From: Bacillota bacterium | GTDB lineage: Bacteria > Bacillota > UBA4882 > UBA10575 | Direction of reading: 5' to 3' | DNA length: 64,000 nt | Assembly (NCBI GenBank): GCA_029782135.1 | Contig: JAKOVI010000130.1 | Span: forward strand, 1-64,000 | Shown: positions 1 through 10,314 of the stretch, piece after piece | Layout: the number at the start of each line of letters is the position of its first letter | Position numbering within the stretch: position 1 is the stretch's first letter | Made by a program: the position numbers and the translations under genes | Notes under the pieces: model-generated | Databases searched by the model: none | Told to the model about the DNA's origin: nothing | What the model saw: only the letters and a program-made list of their open reading frames with translations

Positions 1-1433
1 GAAGCTCCGATATCAAGGTGGAATTGGACCAGGAGACCGGGGAGTTTCATATTTATGCCTATAAAAAAGTAGTTATGGAAGTAAATGATGAAAACACCGA
101 GATAAACCTGGCGCAAGCGAAAACAATCGATCCCCGTTATAATGTCGGAGATAAGGTCCCTTTTGAAATATTCCCCAAAGATTTTGGCCGGATCGCCGCC
201 CAAACGGCAAAACAGGTTGTTGTCCAGAAGATTCGCGAAGCGGAGCGCGACCTGATTTTTAACGAATATTATACCCGCCGCGGAGAGATCATTACCGGAA
301 TTGTCAGGCGGTTCGAACAGAAGACCGTCTATGTCGATTTAGGAAGGACAGAAGCTTTCATCCCGCCCCAGGAACAGATTCCGGGCGAACATTTTGAGCC
401 GGGTAAAAGAATCAAGACTTATTTGGTCGACGTCAAAAGAGGGACGAAAAGTCCCCTGATTATCCTGTCGCGGACGAATAACGGGTTGCTGAAAAGGCTG
501 CTCGAACTGGAAGTCCCCGAGATTCAGGAGGGGATTGTCGAAATCATGAGTGTCGCCCGGGAACCGGGAGCCCGTTCCAAGGTCGCCGTTTACAGCCGGC
601 TGGAGAATGTTGATCCGGTGGGCGCATGTGTCGGCGCGAAAGGATCGCGGATCCAAATGATCGTCCGCGAACTAAAGGGAGAAAAGATCGATGTCATCTT
701 GTGGGATGAGGATCCGGAGAAGTTTATCACCAGGGCGCTCAGTCCGGCAAAGGTGACGGAGGTAATGCTCCTTCCCAGTAAGAAAAGTTCGATCGTGGTT
801 GTTCCGGATAACCAGTTATCCCTGGCGATTGGCAAAGAAGGTCAGAACGCGCGACTGGCGGCCCGTCTGACCGGCTGGCGGATCGATATAAAGAGTGAAA
901 CGCAGGCGGAAGAGGCGCGCGACGAAATTGAGGCCTTACTGGCCGAGGAAGAAAGCATCACTCCTCCGGCGATGGATTGGGAAGAGCTCATTTCTACCGA
1001 GGCCGGTGAAGGTGAAGAGTTTGTCGACGAGCCGTATTTGGAAGAGCAGGGCGATGAAGAGGATTACCTTGCCCTTCCGGAAGAAGATGAGGAGGCATAT
1101 GACGAACCTCTTCCCGAAGAGCTTGAAGAAGAGTACCTCGAAGATGAAGAGTATCTTGAAGAGGAGCCGAAGAAGAAAAAGACGAAGAAACGCAGTAAAA
1201 AGCGGGCGCAAGAACTATTTGACGAACTGGATGAAGAGATTGATCTTTTCCGGATGGAAGAACCGGAAGAAGAAGTCGGGGCCGAGGAGGCGGAGATCGT
1301 ATTTTCGGAAGAAGATACGGCCGGGTTTACGATTGGGCAACTCCTCTCCGAAGAGTTAAAGAAGAAGTTTGCTTTGAGTGAGCAAGGAAAAAACGAAGAA
1401 AAAGAGGGTAAGAAGAAAAGGGGGAAGAGTTAA
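1..1433 (+). CDS. nusA: Transcription termination/antitermination factor NusA (5' truncated by window)
   Basis: NusA binds RNA polymerase and nascent RNA and modulates pausing, termination and antitermination. The reading frame is open from base 3 with no start, so about 50 N-terminal residues lie outside the window. Visible in order are the end of the N-terminal domain ([15 protein letters not shown]), an S1 domain, and two KH domains with the [14 protein letters not shown] and [16 protein letters not shown] motifs. Bacillus NusA stops shortly after the second KH domain; here about 170 more residues follow, very rich in Glu and Asp and interrupted by a Lys/Arg patch ([17 protein letters not shown]). 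The stop overlaps the ylxR start by one base, so the two are probably translationally coupled. Confidence 0.97.
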   Translation, partial: SSDIKVELDQETGEFHIYAYKKVVMEVNDENTEINLAQAKTIDPRYNVGDKVPFEIFPKDFGRIAAQTAKQVVVQKIREAERDLIFNEYYTRRGEIITGIVRRFEQKTVYVDLGRTEAFIPPQEQIPGEHFEPGKRIKTYLVDVKRGTKSPLIILSRTNNGLLKRLLELEVPEIQEGIVEIMSVAREPGARSKVAVYSRLENVDPVGACVGAKGSRIQMIVRELKGEKIDVILWDEDPEKFITRALSPAKVTEVMLLPSKKSSIVVVPDNQLSLAIGKEGQNARLAARLTGWRIDIKSETQAEEARDEIEALLAEEESITPPAMDWEELISTEAGEGEEFVDEPYLEEQGDEEDYLALPEEDEEAYDEPLPEELEEEYLEDEEYLEEEPKKKKTKKRSKKRAQELFDELDEEIDLFRMEEPEEEVGAEEAEIVFSEEDTAGFTIGQLLSEELKKKFALSEQGKNEEKEGKKKRGKS

Positions 1434-1726
1434 TGGCAGCCCGCGTGCGGAAAATTCCCCAACGGACCTGTATTGGTTGTCAGACGGTCAAAAATAAAAA
1501 GGAGTTAATCCGGATTGTCCGCACCCCGGAACTTGAGGTCTTGATCGATGCAACCGGCAAAAAAGCGGGGCGTGGTTGTTATATCTGCCCGCAGACAAGT
1601 TGCCTGGAAAAAGCGTTTAAAGGGAATTATTTGGAGAATAAATTGGGAATCAGTATTACTCCTGAGTTAAAAGAGCAATTGAAAGCAGATTTGGGAGCGC
1701 AGATTGCTCATGAAGAATATTCTTAA
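1433..1726 (+). CDS. ylxR: YlxR/RnpM family RNA-binding protein
   Basis: Small (97 aa) YlxR-family protein encoded between nusA and ylxQ as in Bacillus. Family hallmarks are the N-terminal RTCIGC motif (about residues 11-16) and the GRGCYIC motif near residue 45. In Bacillus, YlxR (RnpM) has been reported to bind RNase P RNA; that role is from the family, not from this sequence. The ATG overlaps the nusA stop in an ATG/TAA arrangement. Confidence 0.93.
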   Translation: MAARVRKIPQRTCIGCQTVKNKKELIRIVRTPELEVLIDATGKKAGRGCYICPQTSCLEKAFKGNYLENKLGISITPELKEQLKADLGAQIAHEEYS

Positions 1727-2021
1727 TCTCCTCGGTCTTGCGCGGAGAGCCGGAAAAGTGGCCTTGGGATACACCGCTACGACCTTGGCGATTAAAAAAG
1801 GGCTGGTCCCGTTGGTATTAATGGCGACGGATACAGCTCCGCACACCCGGGAAAAAATGGAACGGCTTTGCCGGAAATATTGCGTTGATCTATATTATCT
1901 GGCTGACCAAGGCGAATTAGGGCGGGCGTTAGGCAAAAACGCGCAGAATGTGGTGGGGGTGACGTCAAAGGAAATGGCATCTGCCCTGAAAAAGCAGATA
2001 CTTTCCGCCCGGACGGAATAA
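1710..2021 (+). CDS. ylxQ: L7Ae/L30e-like RNA-binding protein YlxQ
   Basis: Ribosomal protein L7Ae-like protein (103 aa from ATG 1710). The N-terminus [20 protein letters not shown] is typical of YlxQ; L7Ae folds bind kink-turn RNA. The open frame could also begin at TTG 1704, but the ATG two codons later is preferred. It overlaps the ylxR 3' end and is followed after 14 bases by infB, so it is an internal cistron of the nusA-infB operon. Confidence 0.9.
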   Translation: MKNILNLLGLARRAGKVALGYTATTLAIKKGLVPLVLMATDTAPHTREKMERLCRKYCVDLYYLADQGELGRALGKNAQNVVGVTSKEMASALKKQILSARTE

Positions 2022-2035
2022 TCGGAGGTGGTTCA

Positions 2036-4597
2036 ATGGCTAAAATGCGTGTTTATGAACTTAGTAAAGAATTGGGGATCCAAAGTAAAGATCTGATGAT
2101 TATCCTTAATCAAATGGGTGCCGGGGTTAAAAACCATATGAGCACAGTGGATGAGGAATATATAACCCAAGTGCGCAACTCTTTCAGCACGGCTGGTGCG
2201 ACACCCCGGAAGCAAAGCGCCGCTGCTCCGGAGAGGAAGGCGCCCGTGGCCGGGAAAGGAGCGGTTGAAGAAAAACAGACCCCGCCAAAATCAGCGGCGC
2301 CGTCACCGCAAAAGCCAACCGGGACCAAACAGGTACCGGCGAAAGGGCCGGAGCGGGCGGCCGGGACAGGAACAGCGGCACCGCGCTCCCCTGAAGCAGC
2401 CAAGTCTCCGGTCCGGCCCGCCGTCTCCGGAAAAGTGGAAGGAAGGCCAGCCTCTCCGCAACCGGTCCAAGAAGCACGGCCGGCGGTTGCCCGTAAACAA
2501 TCTCCTGCTGCCAAGCCGGTTCGTCCCCCTGCCCAACCGCGGAGCGGAGCGACACCCTCCCAAACCGATCGTACCCGGCCGGCTAGGCCGGCACCGGGCG
2601 TCCCGCCCAAAACAGGAAAGCCTATGCCACGGCAGGCAATGACGCCCCCTGCAGGGCAAAAACCGATCCCTGGGGCGGGTGTCCGGGGAAAACAATCCCG
2701 TACCTTTAATGAAGAAGCAGATGAACGGAAAGCAGCGTCAGGGTTGAAAAAAGAGAAATTCAGCAAGAAGCCAAAGCAAGAATTGAAGCATAAACCGGCG
2801 GTGAAAAAGCCGGCGACGCCGACAACCAATGTTAAATCGGTGCAGATCCCGGAGAAGATCACGGTTAAAGAGTTTGCCCAAGCGATTGAGGTTTCGGCCG
2901 CCGAAGTGATTAAAAGGTTAATTGCGTTAGGGGTAATGGTATCGATTAACAATGAGATTGATGCCGACACGGCGACCCTGGTCGGGGCGGAATTTGGCGT
3001 TGAGGTCCAAACTGCGCCATCGGAAGAAGAAACCTTACAGGTTGAAGAGATCATTGACCAGCCGGAATCGTTAAAACCGCGTTGGCCAGTGGTAACGATC
3101 ATGGGCCATGTTGACCACGGGAAAACATCCTTGCTGGATGCAATCAGGGAAACGAACGTGATTGCCTCTGAAGCGGGAGGGATCACTCAGCATATTGGCG
3201 CCTATCAAGTAGATGTTAACGGGAAAAAGATTACCTTTTTGGATACTCCCGGCCACGAAGCTTTTACCGCCATGCGGGCCCGGGGGGCGCAAGTCACGGA
3301 TATTGCGATTTTGGTCGTTGCCGCCGATGACGGTGTGATGCCCCAAACGGTCGAAGCGATTAACCATGGGAAAGCCGCCAATGTTCCGATCATTGTCGCG
3401 ATTAATAAGATGGATAAACCGACCGCCAATCCGGACCGTGTTAAGCAAGAATTAACGCAGTATGGTTTAGTTCCGGAAGACTGGGGCGGGGACACCATCT
3501 GTGTCGAGGTATCCGCCAAGAAAAGGACCGGTCTTGACGAGCTGTTGGAGATGATTTTACTCGTTGCGGAGATGCGGGAATTAAAGGCCAATCCTGACCG
3601 GCCGGCGAAAGGAACAGTGATCGAAGCCAAGCTCGACAAGGGGCGGGGACCGGTGGCAACCGTCCTGGTCCAGAATGGTACCTTAAACGTTGGCGATTCG
3701 ATTATCGTTGGCGATGTGACTGGAAAAGTAAGGATGTTAGTTAATGATAAGGGTAAACCGGTGAAGAAAGCAGGCCCCTCGCAACCGGTGGAAGTTGTGG
3801 GCCTCGATGATGTACCGGAAGCCGGCGATACTTTTTATGTGACCGATGAAAAGATTGCCCGGCAATTGGCGGACAAACGGCAACAATTCAAGCGTGAACA
3901 GGAGTTGAAGAAGTATCAACGGCTAAAACTTGAAGATCTCTTTTCCCGGATCAAAGAAGGCGGGATGAAGGAGTTAAATATTGTCCTCAAAGCCGATGTG
4001 CATGGTTCGGTCGAGGCGATCCAGCAAGCATTAGAACAGCTTTCCAATGATGAAGTCCGCGTGCGGGTAATCCACGGGGCTGTGGGGGCGATCAGTGAAA
4101 GCGACGTGATGCTGGCAACGGCTTCGAATGCGATCATTATTGGGTTCAATGTGCGTCCCGATCCGATCGCCAAGCGGGTGGCGGAAAGGGAAGAGGTCGA
4201 CCTGCGGATGTACCGCATCATCTACAATATAATTAATGATGTGAAAAAAGCGATGGAAGGGATGCTCGAACCCGAGTACAAAGAGGTCGTTCTTGGGCGG
4301 GCGGAAGTCCGGGCGACCTTTAAGGTGCCGAAAGTGGGAACCGTTGCCGGCTGCCAGGTGATCGAGGGTAAAATAACAAGAAATAGTGATGTAAGGGTGC
4401 TCCGGGATCATGTCGTTATTTTTGAAGGAAAGATCGCCAGCCTCAAACGGTTTAAAGATGATGTGCGGGAAGTGTTAAGCGGGTTTGAATGCGGGATCGG
4501 GATCGAAAAATTCAATGATATCAAAGAAGGAGATATCATTGAAGCCTTTACCAATGAGGAGATTAAAAAGACCATAACGACCGGTGCAGATGCTTAG
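2036..4597 (+). CDS. infB: Translation initiation factor IF-2
   Basis: GTPase that brings initiator tRNA to the 30S subunit and promotes subunit joining. The start is ATG 2036 behind GGAGGTGG. The 853-residue protein has an IF2N-type helical segment at the extreme N-terminus, a long low-complexity linker of Pro, Ala and Lys/Arg (about residues 55-265), a second IF2N domain, then the G domain with [15 protein letters not shown] (G1), DTPGHEAF (G3) and NKMD (G4), followed by the beta-barrel and C-terminal domains that bind fMet-tRNA. The sequence is complete with no disruption. Confidence 0.98.
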   Translation: MAKMRVYELSKELGIQSKDLMIILNQMGAGVKNHMSTVDEEYITQVRNSFSTAGATPRKQSAAAPERKAPVAGKGAVEEKQTPPKSAAPSPQKPTGTKQVPAKGPERAAGTGTAAPRSPEAAKSPVRPAVSGKVEGRPASPQPVQEARPAVARKQSPAAKPVRPPAQPRSGATPSQTDRTRPARPAPGVPPKTGKPMPRQAMTPPAGQKPIPGAGVRGKQSRTFNEEADERKAASGLKKEKFSKKPKQELKHKPAVKKPATPTTNVKSVQIPEKITVKEFAQAIEVSAAEVIKRLIALGVMVSINNEIDADTATLVGAEFGVEVQTAPSEEETLQVEEIIDQPESLKPRWPVVTIMGHVDHGKTSLLDAIRETNVIASEAGGITQHIGAYQVDVNGKKITFLDTPGHEAFTAMRARGAQVTDIAILVVAADDGVMPQTVEAINHGKAANVPIIVAINKMDKPTANPDRVKQELTQYGLVPEDWGGDTICVEVSAKKRTGLDELLEMILLVAEMRELKANPDRPAKGTVIEAKLDKGRGPVATVLVQNGTLNVGDSIIVGDVTGKVRMLVNDKGKPVKKAGPSQPVEVVGLDDVPEAGDTFYVTDEKIARQLADKRQQFKREQELKKYQRLKLEDLFSRIKEGGMKELNIVLKADVHGSVEAIQQALEQLSNDEVRVRVIHGAVGAISESDVMLATASNAIIIGFNVRPDPIAKRVAEREEVDLRMYRIIYNIINDVKKAMEGMLEPEYKEVVLGRAEVRATFKVPKVGTVAGCQVIEGKITRNSDVRVLRDHVVIFEGKIASLKRFKDDVREVLSGFECGIGIEKFNDIKEGDIIEAFTNEEIKKTITTGADA

Positions 4598-4660
4598 CTT
4601 TCGCAAACCGTAAACAATCCCAGGATCAGTTAAATGACGTACCGCCTGCCTGTGCTAAAC

Positions 4661-4704
4661 GAGACGGCGAGGAGGGTATTCTGCGGAAGACCCGCCTCGT
4701 CGCT
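4661..4704 (+). other. Hairpin in the infB-rbfA spacer
   Basis: The 179-base infB-rbfA spacer contains an imperfect inverted repeat: GGCGAGGAGGGT (from 4666) can pair with ACCCGCCTCGTC (from 4690), with one A/G mismatch and a 12-base loop. No U tract follows, so it is not a normal intrinsic terminator. It could be an RNA processing site or a folding element between cistrons. I do not recognise it as a named RNA family. Confidence 0.45.
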
Positions 4705-4776
4705 CCGGCCCGTCACAGCGGCCAAAAGGTTTTCTGGATAATTAGGTGAGGATGTAAGGGATAGGGAGGTGCCGGA

Positions 4777-5133
4777 ATGTCGGAATTTCGGGCGGAACGC
4801 CTTGCCGTTTTGATCAAAGAGGAACTTGGGGATATTCTGCAGAGGGAACTGAAAGACCCGCGGATCGGATTTGCCTCAATCACAAATGTCAGAGTATCGA
4901 AAGATATAAGTCACGCGAAGATTTATGTCAGTGTTTTTGGGGATAGCGCGCAACAACAGGCAACGATGGAAGGTCTGGAGAGCGCGAAGGGGTTTATCCG
5001 TTCTGAGCTTGGAAAGAGAATTAGGTTACGGTCAATCCCGGAACTTCATTTTACCGTCGACACTTCATTGGAAGAAGGCTCGAGAGTTTTATCCCTGCTT
5101 AACCAGATTCAGAAGGAAGGAAGGGAAAGCTGA
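4777..5133 (+). CDS. rbfA: 30S ribosome-binding factor RbfA
   Basis: RbfA (118 aa) is a KH-fold protein that assists late 30S maturation and 16S 5' end processing. The family pattern is clear: RAERLAVLIKEELGDILQ at the N-terminus, LKDPRIGFASITNVRVSKD in the middle and LHFTVDTSLEEGSRV near the C-terminus. The start is ATG 4777 behind GGGAGG. The nrnA GTG follows two bases after the stop. Confidence 0.97.
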   Translation: MSEFRAERLAVLIKEELGDILQRELKDPRIGFASITNVRVSKDISHAKIYVSVFGDSAQQQATMEGLESAKGFIRSELGKRIRLRSIPELHFTVDTSLEEGSRVLSLLNQIQKEGRES

Positions 5134-5135
5134 CT

Positions 5136-6140
5136 GTGGATTCTTCTTCACTACAGCAGGTCATATCGATCCTAAATAAGCACCAGCGTTTCACGATCGG
5201 CTGTCATCTTCGCCCGGATGGTGATGCGATTGGTTCTTTATTGGCCTTGGGCTTGTCGTTGGAACTCGGTGGTAAGCAGGTCGAGATGGTTTTACCGGAA
5301 GGGGAACCGCAGACCTATAATTTCTTGCCGGGCTTTGAGCGGATCCGAAGCAAACCTACTTTCGAGCCGGAAGTTGTGATCAGTGTTGATTGTGCCGAAC
5401 AGACCCGTCTCATCTTACCACCGGAAGTGTTTACGACCAAACCATTATTTGTAAACATCGACCATCATATCTCCAATACATATTTCGGCGATGTCAACCT
5501 CGTCTTGCCGGAGGCGGCAGCGACCGGCGAGATCATCTATAAAATAATTTGTGCCGGGGGGTTCCCGCTTGATGACCGCATCGCGCTCGCCCTTTACACG
5601 GCAGTGTCGACCGATACCGGCTTTTTCCGGTTTTCCAATACGACGGCGGAGACCCTTTCCTTAGCGGCAAAATTGGTGGAAACTTACGGGATTTCACCGT
5701 CGCAAATCGCCGAACGGGTTTATGAAGAAAAGAGTTTTGAATCGTTACGGTTATTGACGGAAGTGCTTTCGACGCTCCAACTTTCCGAAGATCGGCGTTA
5801 TTCCTGGATGATTTTAACCCAGGAGATGCTCCAGCGTTATCCCGTCGAGTTGGAAGAGACCGAGAATTTTGTGAATTATGCCAGTTCAATCCGGGGCGTT
5901 GAAATCGGCTTATTTTTTAAGGAAGTTCAACCGCAGGACATCAAGGTGAGTTGGCGTTCGAAAGCGACGGTTGATGTGAGCCGTTTGGCGGCTCATTTTG
6001 GTGGCGGCGGGCATGCGCGGGCCGCCGGTTGTTCGCTCACCGGGCCAATGGAAGCGGTAACGAAAGAGGTTCTCTCCTTTGTCCAACAGTATTTCGAAGA
6101 AAAGGAAAAAGCCAAAGCGGTGAAGGATGTTTTTGTATGA
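5136..6140 (+). CDS. nrnA: DHH-family bifunctional oligoribonuclease/pAp phosphatase NrnA
   Basis: NrnA degrades short RNA oligonucleotides and dephosphorylates 3'-phosphoadenosine-5'-phosphate, using two metal ions. The 334-residue protein shows the DHH-family motifs CHLRPDGDAIGS (about residue 23), VISVDCAE, NIDHHISN (the DHH itself), STDTGFFRFSNT, and the DHHA1 signature GGGGHARAAG near the C-terminus. The start is GTG 5136, immediately behind rbfA; the stop overlaps the truB ATG (ATGA). Confidence 0.95.
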   Translation: MDSSSLQQVISILNKHQRFTIGCHLRPDGDAIGSLLALGLSLELGGKQVEMVLPEGEPQTYNFLPGFERIRSKPTFEPEVVISVDCAEQTRLILPPEVFTTKPLFVNIDHHISNTYFGDVNLVLPEAAATGEIIYKIICAGGFPLDDRIALALYTAVSTDTGFFRFSNTTAETLSLAAKLVETYGISPSQIAERVYEEKSFESLRLLTEVLSTLQLSEDRRYSWMILTQEMLQRYPVELEETENFVNYASSIRGVEIGLFFKEVQPQDIKVSWRSKATVDVSRLAAHFGGGGHARAAGCSLTGPMEAVTKEVLSFVQQYFEEKEKAKAVKDVFV

Positions 6141-7054
6141 GTTTCAATGGGTTTTTTGTGATCGATAAACCGGCGGGTTATTCTTCACATCAAGTCGTCG
6201 CCAAAGTCAGAAGAATCTTAAACGAACGCCGGGTCGGACACACCGGAACATTAGACCCGATGGCCACTGGGGTATTGGTTGTGGCCGTCGGTTTTTGCAC
6301 AAAATTGATTCCTTTTCTTGATGAGCAGAAAAAGGTCTACCATGCGCAATTGGTATTAGGATTAACCACGGATACGCAAGATTTAAGCGGCCGGGTCCTG
6401 TCAACCCAACCGGCGACCGCCGTAACCCAGGAGATGATCCGGGCGGCCTTGCGATATTTTACCGGAGAACTGGAACAAACACCACCGATGTATTCGGCGC
6501 TGAAGGTCCAAGGTGAACCTTTATATAAATTGGCCCGGGCTGGAAAGGAAATCCCCCGCCAAAACCGGAAAATTACTATTTTCCAACTTGAACTGGCCGG
6601 CAATTTACAGCCGGTTTACGGTTTTCAAGAAGGCCCCTACCTGCGGATTGAATGTTCACGCGGAACCTATATCCGGACCTTATGCCATGAACTCGGTGCT
6701 TATTTAGGGTGCGGGGGGTGCATGGGCGATCTGGTACGGCTTGCTTCCGGTCCTTTCCGTCTGGAAAAAGCCGCTCGCCTTGAAGAGCTGCAGAAGGCGA
6801 TGGAACGGGGCGAAGTGAATAATCTTCTTCTTTCCCCTGCCGAAGCCTTGGCGCATCTTCCGCCGGTCACGCTTGACCAACAAAGTGCCACGCTGGTAAG
6901 GCATGGGGGAAAAATCCATCTTCCGCCGGAAAATGAGGATCCGGAGGGGGAACTGGTCAGGGGAATGACAGTGGACGGGCGGTTCTTTGCCATCTTAAAA
7001 TATGTTGGCGGGGAGAAGCCTTACTGGCAACCGGTCCGTGTTTTCGACGATTGA
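6137..7054 (+). CDS. truB: tRNA pseudouridine(55) synthase TruB
   Basis: TruB makes pseudouridine 55 in the tRNA T loop. The start is ATG 6137 (MSFNGFFVIDKPAGYSSH), overlapping the nrnA stop by four bases; the frame is open further upstream but that part lies inside nrnA. The catalytic motif RVGHTGTLDPMATGVL carries the nucleophilic Asp, followed by YSALKVQGEPLYKLAR and CSRGTYIRTL. At 305 residues it has normal length with a short C-terminal PUA-like part. Confidence 0.97.
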   Translation: MSFNGFFVIDKPAGYSSHQVVAKVRRILNERRVGHTGTLDPMATGVLVVAVGFCTKLIPFLDEQKKVYHAQLVLGLTTDTQDLSGRVLSTQPATAVTQEMIRAALRYFTGELEQTPPMYSALKVQGEPLYKLARAGKEIPRQNRKITIFQLELAGNLQPVYGFQEGPYLRIECSRGTYIRTLCHELGAYLGCGGCMGDLVRLASGPFRLEKAARLEELQKAMERGEVNNLLLSPAEALAHLPPVTLDQQSATLVRHGGKIHLPPENEDPEGELVRGMTVDGRFFAILKYVGGEKPYWQPVRVFDD

Positions 7055-7098
7055 CTTCTTAGCTTGAGGAGCAGGAGTAGCAGGGATGTGAGCTTACA

Positions 7099-8043
7099 AT
7101 GCAAATTTGGACTTCATTTTCCATGCTTAAAGAAGAGATTTCCCGTAAAGAACCAGGCGGACTGGTCGTCACGGTTGGTAATTTTGACGGGGTGCATCGC
7201 GGCCACCAACAAATTCTCGAGCGGCTCAAAGCAGTTGGCAACGAAAATGCCTGGTTTTCCTTGGTTGTTACGTTTCAGGAACATACATCGCTTACCCTGA
7301 GGCGCCAATCACCCCCGCTCTTAATGTCTTTCCGGGAGAAATGTGAATACCTGGAGAAGATCGGAGTTGGTGGCTGTTTAGCCCTGGACTTTACCCCGGA
7401 GATCGCCAAAATACCGGCTGTGCAGTTTTTAGAGGAGTTACGCGCACTTGGGACCAAGGGATTGATCGTTGGTCACGATTTTACCTTCGGAGCCGGGGGG
7501 ACCGGTGATGCCCGCTTTCTCCTAGCGTATGCCCAAAAGTACGGCCTCTACGGCGAAGTGGTCCCGCCGGTCAAGTACGAAGGAAAAATTGTCTGCAGTT
7601 CAGCGATTCGTAACTTGCTGACCGCCGGCCGGTTAGCAGAGGCGAACGGGATGTTGAACCGCCCCTTCAGGATTAGCGGCCACGTGGAACGTGGCGAAGG
7701 GCGGGGAAAGCTGCTGGGGTTCCCGACCGCGAACATAAGTGTTCCCGCCTACCGTTTGTTACCCAAATACGGGGTCTATTTTGTCCGGGTTTTCTTGGAT
7801 GGAAAGAATTATTACGGGTTGGCGAATGTCGGCTGCAAACCGACTTTTAACCAGAGCAGCCCGCTGCTCGAGGTCTATATCTTTGACTTTTCCGCCGATC
7901 TCTACGGCCGTTTTTTGACGGTTGATTTTTTGGAGTTTCTCCGTGTTGAGCAAAAATTTACCTCACCCCAAGCCTTACAGGCACAAATGCTAAAGGATAA
8001 AAGGCGGGGTGAGGAGCTAATGGCGGTGTGGAGAGCGAAATAG
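7099..8043 (+). CDS. ribF: Bifunctional riboflavin kinase/FAD synthetase RibF
   Basis: RibF phosphorylates riboflavin to FMN and adenylylates FMN to FAD. The N-terminal nucleotidyltransferase half has VGNFDGVHRGHQQIL (the H..GH motif) and SSAIRNLLTAGRLAEAN. The C-terminal kinase half has GEGRGKLLGFPTANI and GLANVGCKPTFNQ, with EVYIFDF. Length (314 aa) and order are standard. The start is taken at ATG 7099; ATG 7123 is an alternative, although the sequence fits either. It is the last plus-strand gene of the nusA block. Confidence 0.96.
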   Translation: MQIWTSFSMLKEEISRKEPGGLVVTVGNFDGVHRGHQQILERLKAVGNENAWFSLVVTFQEHTSLTLRRQSPPLLMSFREKCEYLEKIGVGGCLALDFTPEIAKIPAVQFLEELRALGTKGLIVGHDFTFGAGGTGDARFLLAYAQKYGLYGEVVPPVKYEGKIVCSSAIRNLLTAGRLAEANGMLNRPFRISGHVERGEGRGKLLGFPTANISVPAYRLLPKYGVYFVRVFLDGKNYYGLANVGCKPTFNQSSPLLEVYIFDFSADLYGRFLTVDFLEFLRVEQKFTSPQALQAQMLKDKRRGEELMAVWRAK

Positions 8044-8205
8044 TCCTCAGGAAACTTCATGGTCTTTCAGGGCTAATGCGCGGACAAGCTCCGACAGGGC
8101 CGAATAGTGGTTCCTTCTTCCGGTGAATTTCTTGAAAGGCTTTATCATGAAATTCAAGTCAGCGGCGAACGCTGAAGAACCGCGGTTCGCGAATGCGGAC
8201 TGAGG

Positions 8206-9033
8206 CTATTCATTCCGGAGGGGACTGGCGGCGAGTGATGAGCGGGATGGATCTTCCAAGGAGGAAAGGTCCGCCAGCTTCAACCCGTATTTTTCCACGA
8301 GCGTAAGGGCCTGGGCAATCGCACCGACATCCTCCGGTTGGTGGGCGTCCGAGTTAACGACGACCGTCAAACCGTTGTATCCGGCGGCGATTTCCCAAAA
8401 AGGCAATAACGGGTAGGGATAACGGGTTCCCTGGGGATATTCTCTCGGTTTTTTTCTTAACCCGTGGGCATTAATCTCTAGGGGGATCTGTAACGCGGCA
8501 GCAGCTGCGCAGATCCGGTGGGAACAGGCGATCGCATGCTCATCCCAGAACGGGTAGGAACTCCCGAAGAGATCCGGATGGGCGATGAAAGTAAACACCC
8601 TGCTCATCATGGCTTCGAGCAAATAATCGGTGTAGGCGGTCAGCTCCTCCGGAGTTTTAATATACGAGTGAGCGCCGGTCCAACTACCGTTTGCCGGAAA
8701 ATAATGGATGCCGGCGATTAAGAAATCGTAGTTTCTTTTCCCCAGGAGTTCTTCCCGGTAGAAGGGGAGAAGGTCCCGATCGTAGTCACACTCCATCCCT
8801 TTCAGGATGGTCAGTCCAGGATAAGTTTGCCGGGCAAGGTCAATTGCCTGCTCATACTGGTTAAGCTCTTCGTACTGCATCCGGATATTGTGCCACCGGT
8901 TGTCGGGGAAAGGATTATGGTCGGTGACTCCTAGTACTTTCAACCCGCGCTGGACGGCGACGGCTGCATAGTTGCTGACATCGCCTACGGCATGTTGGCA
9001 GCGGAAGGTATGAGTGTGGTAATCTTTCAGCAT
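8206..9033 (-). CDS. PHP-domain histidinol-phosphatase-type phosphoesterase (HisJ-like)
   Basis: Metal-dependent PHP phosphoesterase, 275 aa. It has the metal-binding motifs [11 protein letters not shown] at the N-terminus, [27 protein letters not shown] and [12 protein letters not shown] near the C-terminus. This pattern fits HisJ-type histidinol phosphatase, the last phosphatase of histidine synthesis. No other his gene is in the window, so substrate assignment rests on family similarity. It is convergent with ribF and divergent from the ddh-like gene. Confidence 0.85.
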   Translation of the reverse strand: MLKDYHTHTFRCQHAVGDVSNYAAVAVQRGLKVLGVTDHNPFPDNRWHNIRMQYEELNQYEQAIDLARQTYPGLTILKGMECDYDRDLLPFYREELLGKRNYDFLIAGIHYFPANGSWTGAHSYIKTPEELTAYTDYLLEAMMSRVFTFIAHPDLFGSSYPFWDEHAIACSHRICAAAAALQIPLEINAHGLRKKPREYPQGTRYPYPLLPFWEIAAGYNGLTVVVNSDAHQPEDVGAIAQALTLVEKYGLKLADLSSLEDPSRSSLAASPLRNE

Positions 9034-9193
9034 TGTTAACCTCCGTTTGTTGGTAAGTTTAATTCCTTATTTCTCTTCTTGTTTGGGGTCGCTTTTCCTC
9101 CCGGGTATCCCCCTGCCGGCTCTTCTTCCATTTGATCTTTTGGTAAACAGGATTTTTCTTTTTAATAAATTTAAGAAAGCTAGGAGGTCGAAG

Positions 9194-10096
9194 ATGGGTA
9201 AAATTCGCGCGGCGATTGTTGGTTATGGAAATATTGGGCGTCATTTACTCGAAGCGCTCCAGGCGGCGGATGATTATTCCCTGGCCGGGGTGGTCAGGCG
9301 GCCGGAGTCCCTTCAGCAGCTTCCCCTCGAGTTAAAAGAGCTTCCCGTGAAGGCGTCCCTTGCTGAACTGGGCCAGGTTGATGTGGCATTTTTATGCGTG
9401 CCAACCCGCTCGGTACCCCAGTATGCGCAGGAAATTCTGGCAATGGGGATTAATACGGTTGATAGTTATGATCTCCATGGCGAACTGGTCAATTACCGGC
9501 GCCAGTTGGACCCGGTAGCCAAAGCGCACCAGACGACTGCCGTCATCTCCGCCGGCTGGGATCCCGGAACCGATTCGATGATCCGGTCTATCCTGCAGTT
9601 CATGGCACCGCAGGGCATTACTTATACCAATTTCGGTCCGGGGATGTCGATGGGGCATACGGTCGCCGTAAAAAATATTCCGGGCGTCAAGAATGCGCTT
9701 TCGCTGACGATCCCCAAAGGGACCGGCTTGCACCGGCGGATGGTCTTTGTTGAGCTGGCGGAAGGTGCAGAATTTAGAGCCGTCGAAGCGGCGGTTAAAC
9801 AGGACCCCTATTTTTGTCACGACGAGACCATTGTCCAACAGGTTCCCGATGTGAACGCCCTGCTCGACTATGGGCATGGTGTCCACCTGGAAAGAAAAGG
9901 GGTCTCCGGGATGACCCACAACCAGCTCTTTGAGTTTAACATGCGCATCAACAACCCAGCCCTGACGGCGCAAGTGATGGTGGCGGCCGGACGGGCGGGC
10001 ATGAAACAACCGCCGGGTTGTTATACCATGATTGAGATTCCGATCATTGATTACCTGGAAGGCGACCGGGAAACAATCATCAAAAACCTGGTTTAG
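9194..10096 (+). CDS. ddh: meso-Diaminopimelate D-dehydrogenase
   Basis: NADPH-dependent enzyme that converts tetrahydrodipicolinate plus ammonia to meso-diaminopimelate in one step, for peptidoglycan and lysine. The start is ATG 9194 behind AGGAGG; the longer open frame upstream has no ribosome site. The 300-residue protein has a Rossmann motif [17 protein letters not shown], a DSYDLHGEL segment, [13 protein letters not shown] and [13 protein letters not shown], which match Ddh rather than the homologous dihydrodipicolinate reductases. It lies alone with its own ribosome site, divergent from the PHP gene. Confidence 0.88.
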   Translation: MGKIRAAIVGYGNIGRHLLEALQAADDYSLAGVVRRPESLQQLPLELKELPVKASLAELGQVDVAFLCVPTRSVPQYAQEILAMGINTVDSYDLHGELVNYRRQLDPVAKAHQTTAVISAGWDPGTDSMIRSILQFMAPQGITYTNFGPGMSMGHTVAVKNIPGVKNALSLTIPKGTGLHRRMVFVELAEGAEFRAVEAAVKQDPYFCHDETIVQQVPDVNALLDYGHGVHLERKGVSGMTHNQLFEFNMRINNPALTAQVMVAAGRAGMKQPPGCYTMIEIPIIDYLEGDRETIIKNLV

Positions 10097-10207
10097 AATT
10101 AAGCTTTTGCGCGGGTGGGGCGTTCATTCCTTTGACCGCCCTGCCTTTGTTTAACGAAGTTTTCCTCTAGAAAATGATTGTTTTGGCCGATAAATAGATT
10201 AGTTGCT

Positions 10208-10303
10208 CATCCATATATACCGCAATGGATGAATAAGTATTTACATAATAATACAATCGTTTAATATTAATCGAAGAACAACCTGCCGCCGGCAGGTTTG
10301 TTC
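10208..10303 (+). repeat. Two inverted repeats upstream of rnhB
   Basis: The 218-base gap between ddh and rnhB contains two hairpins. The first pairs CATCCAT (10208) with ATGGATG (10225). The second is strong: GAACAACCTGCC (10276) pairs with GGCAGGTTTGTTC (10291) around a three-base loop, with one bulge. It ends 12 bases before the rnhB ATG and has no U tract, so it would sit in the 5' UTR next to the ribosome site. It could be a protein-binding site or a translational control element; the role is unknown. Confidence 0.5.
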
Positions 10304-10314
10304 ATACCGGAAGG

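Noticed and set aside
2110-3186. Long minus-strand open frame (358 aa) opposite infB
   Set aside because: It is a shadow of the low-complexity Pro/Ala region of infB; no ribosome site and no recognisable domain.
8044-8205. Small inverted repeats (CTTGAA/TTCAAG, GAACCGCGGTTC) between ribF and the PHP gene
   Set aside because: Stems are short, no U tract follows, and nothing indicates a known RNA; probably chance or a weak convergent terminator.
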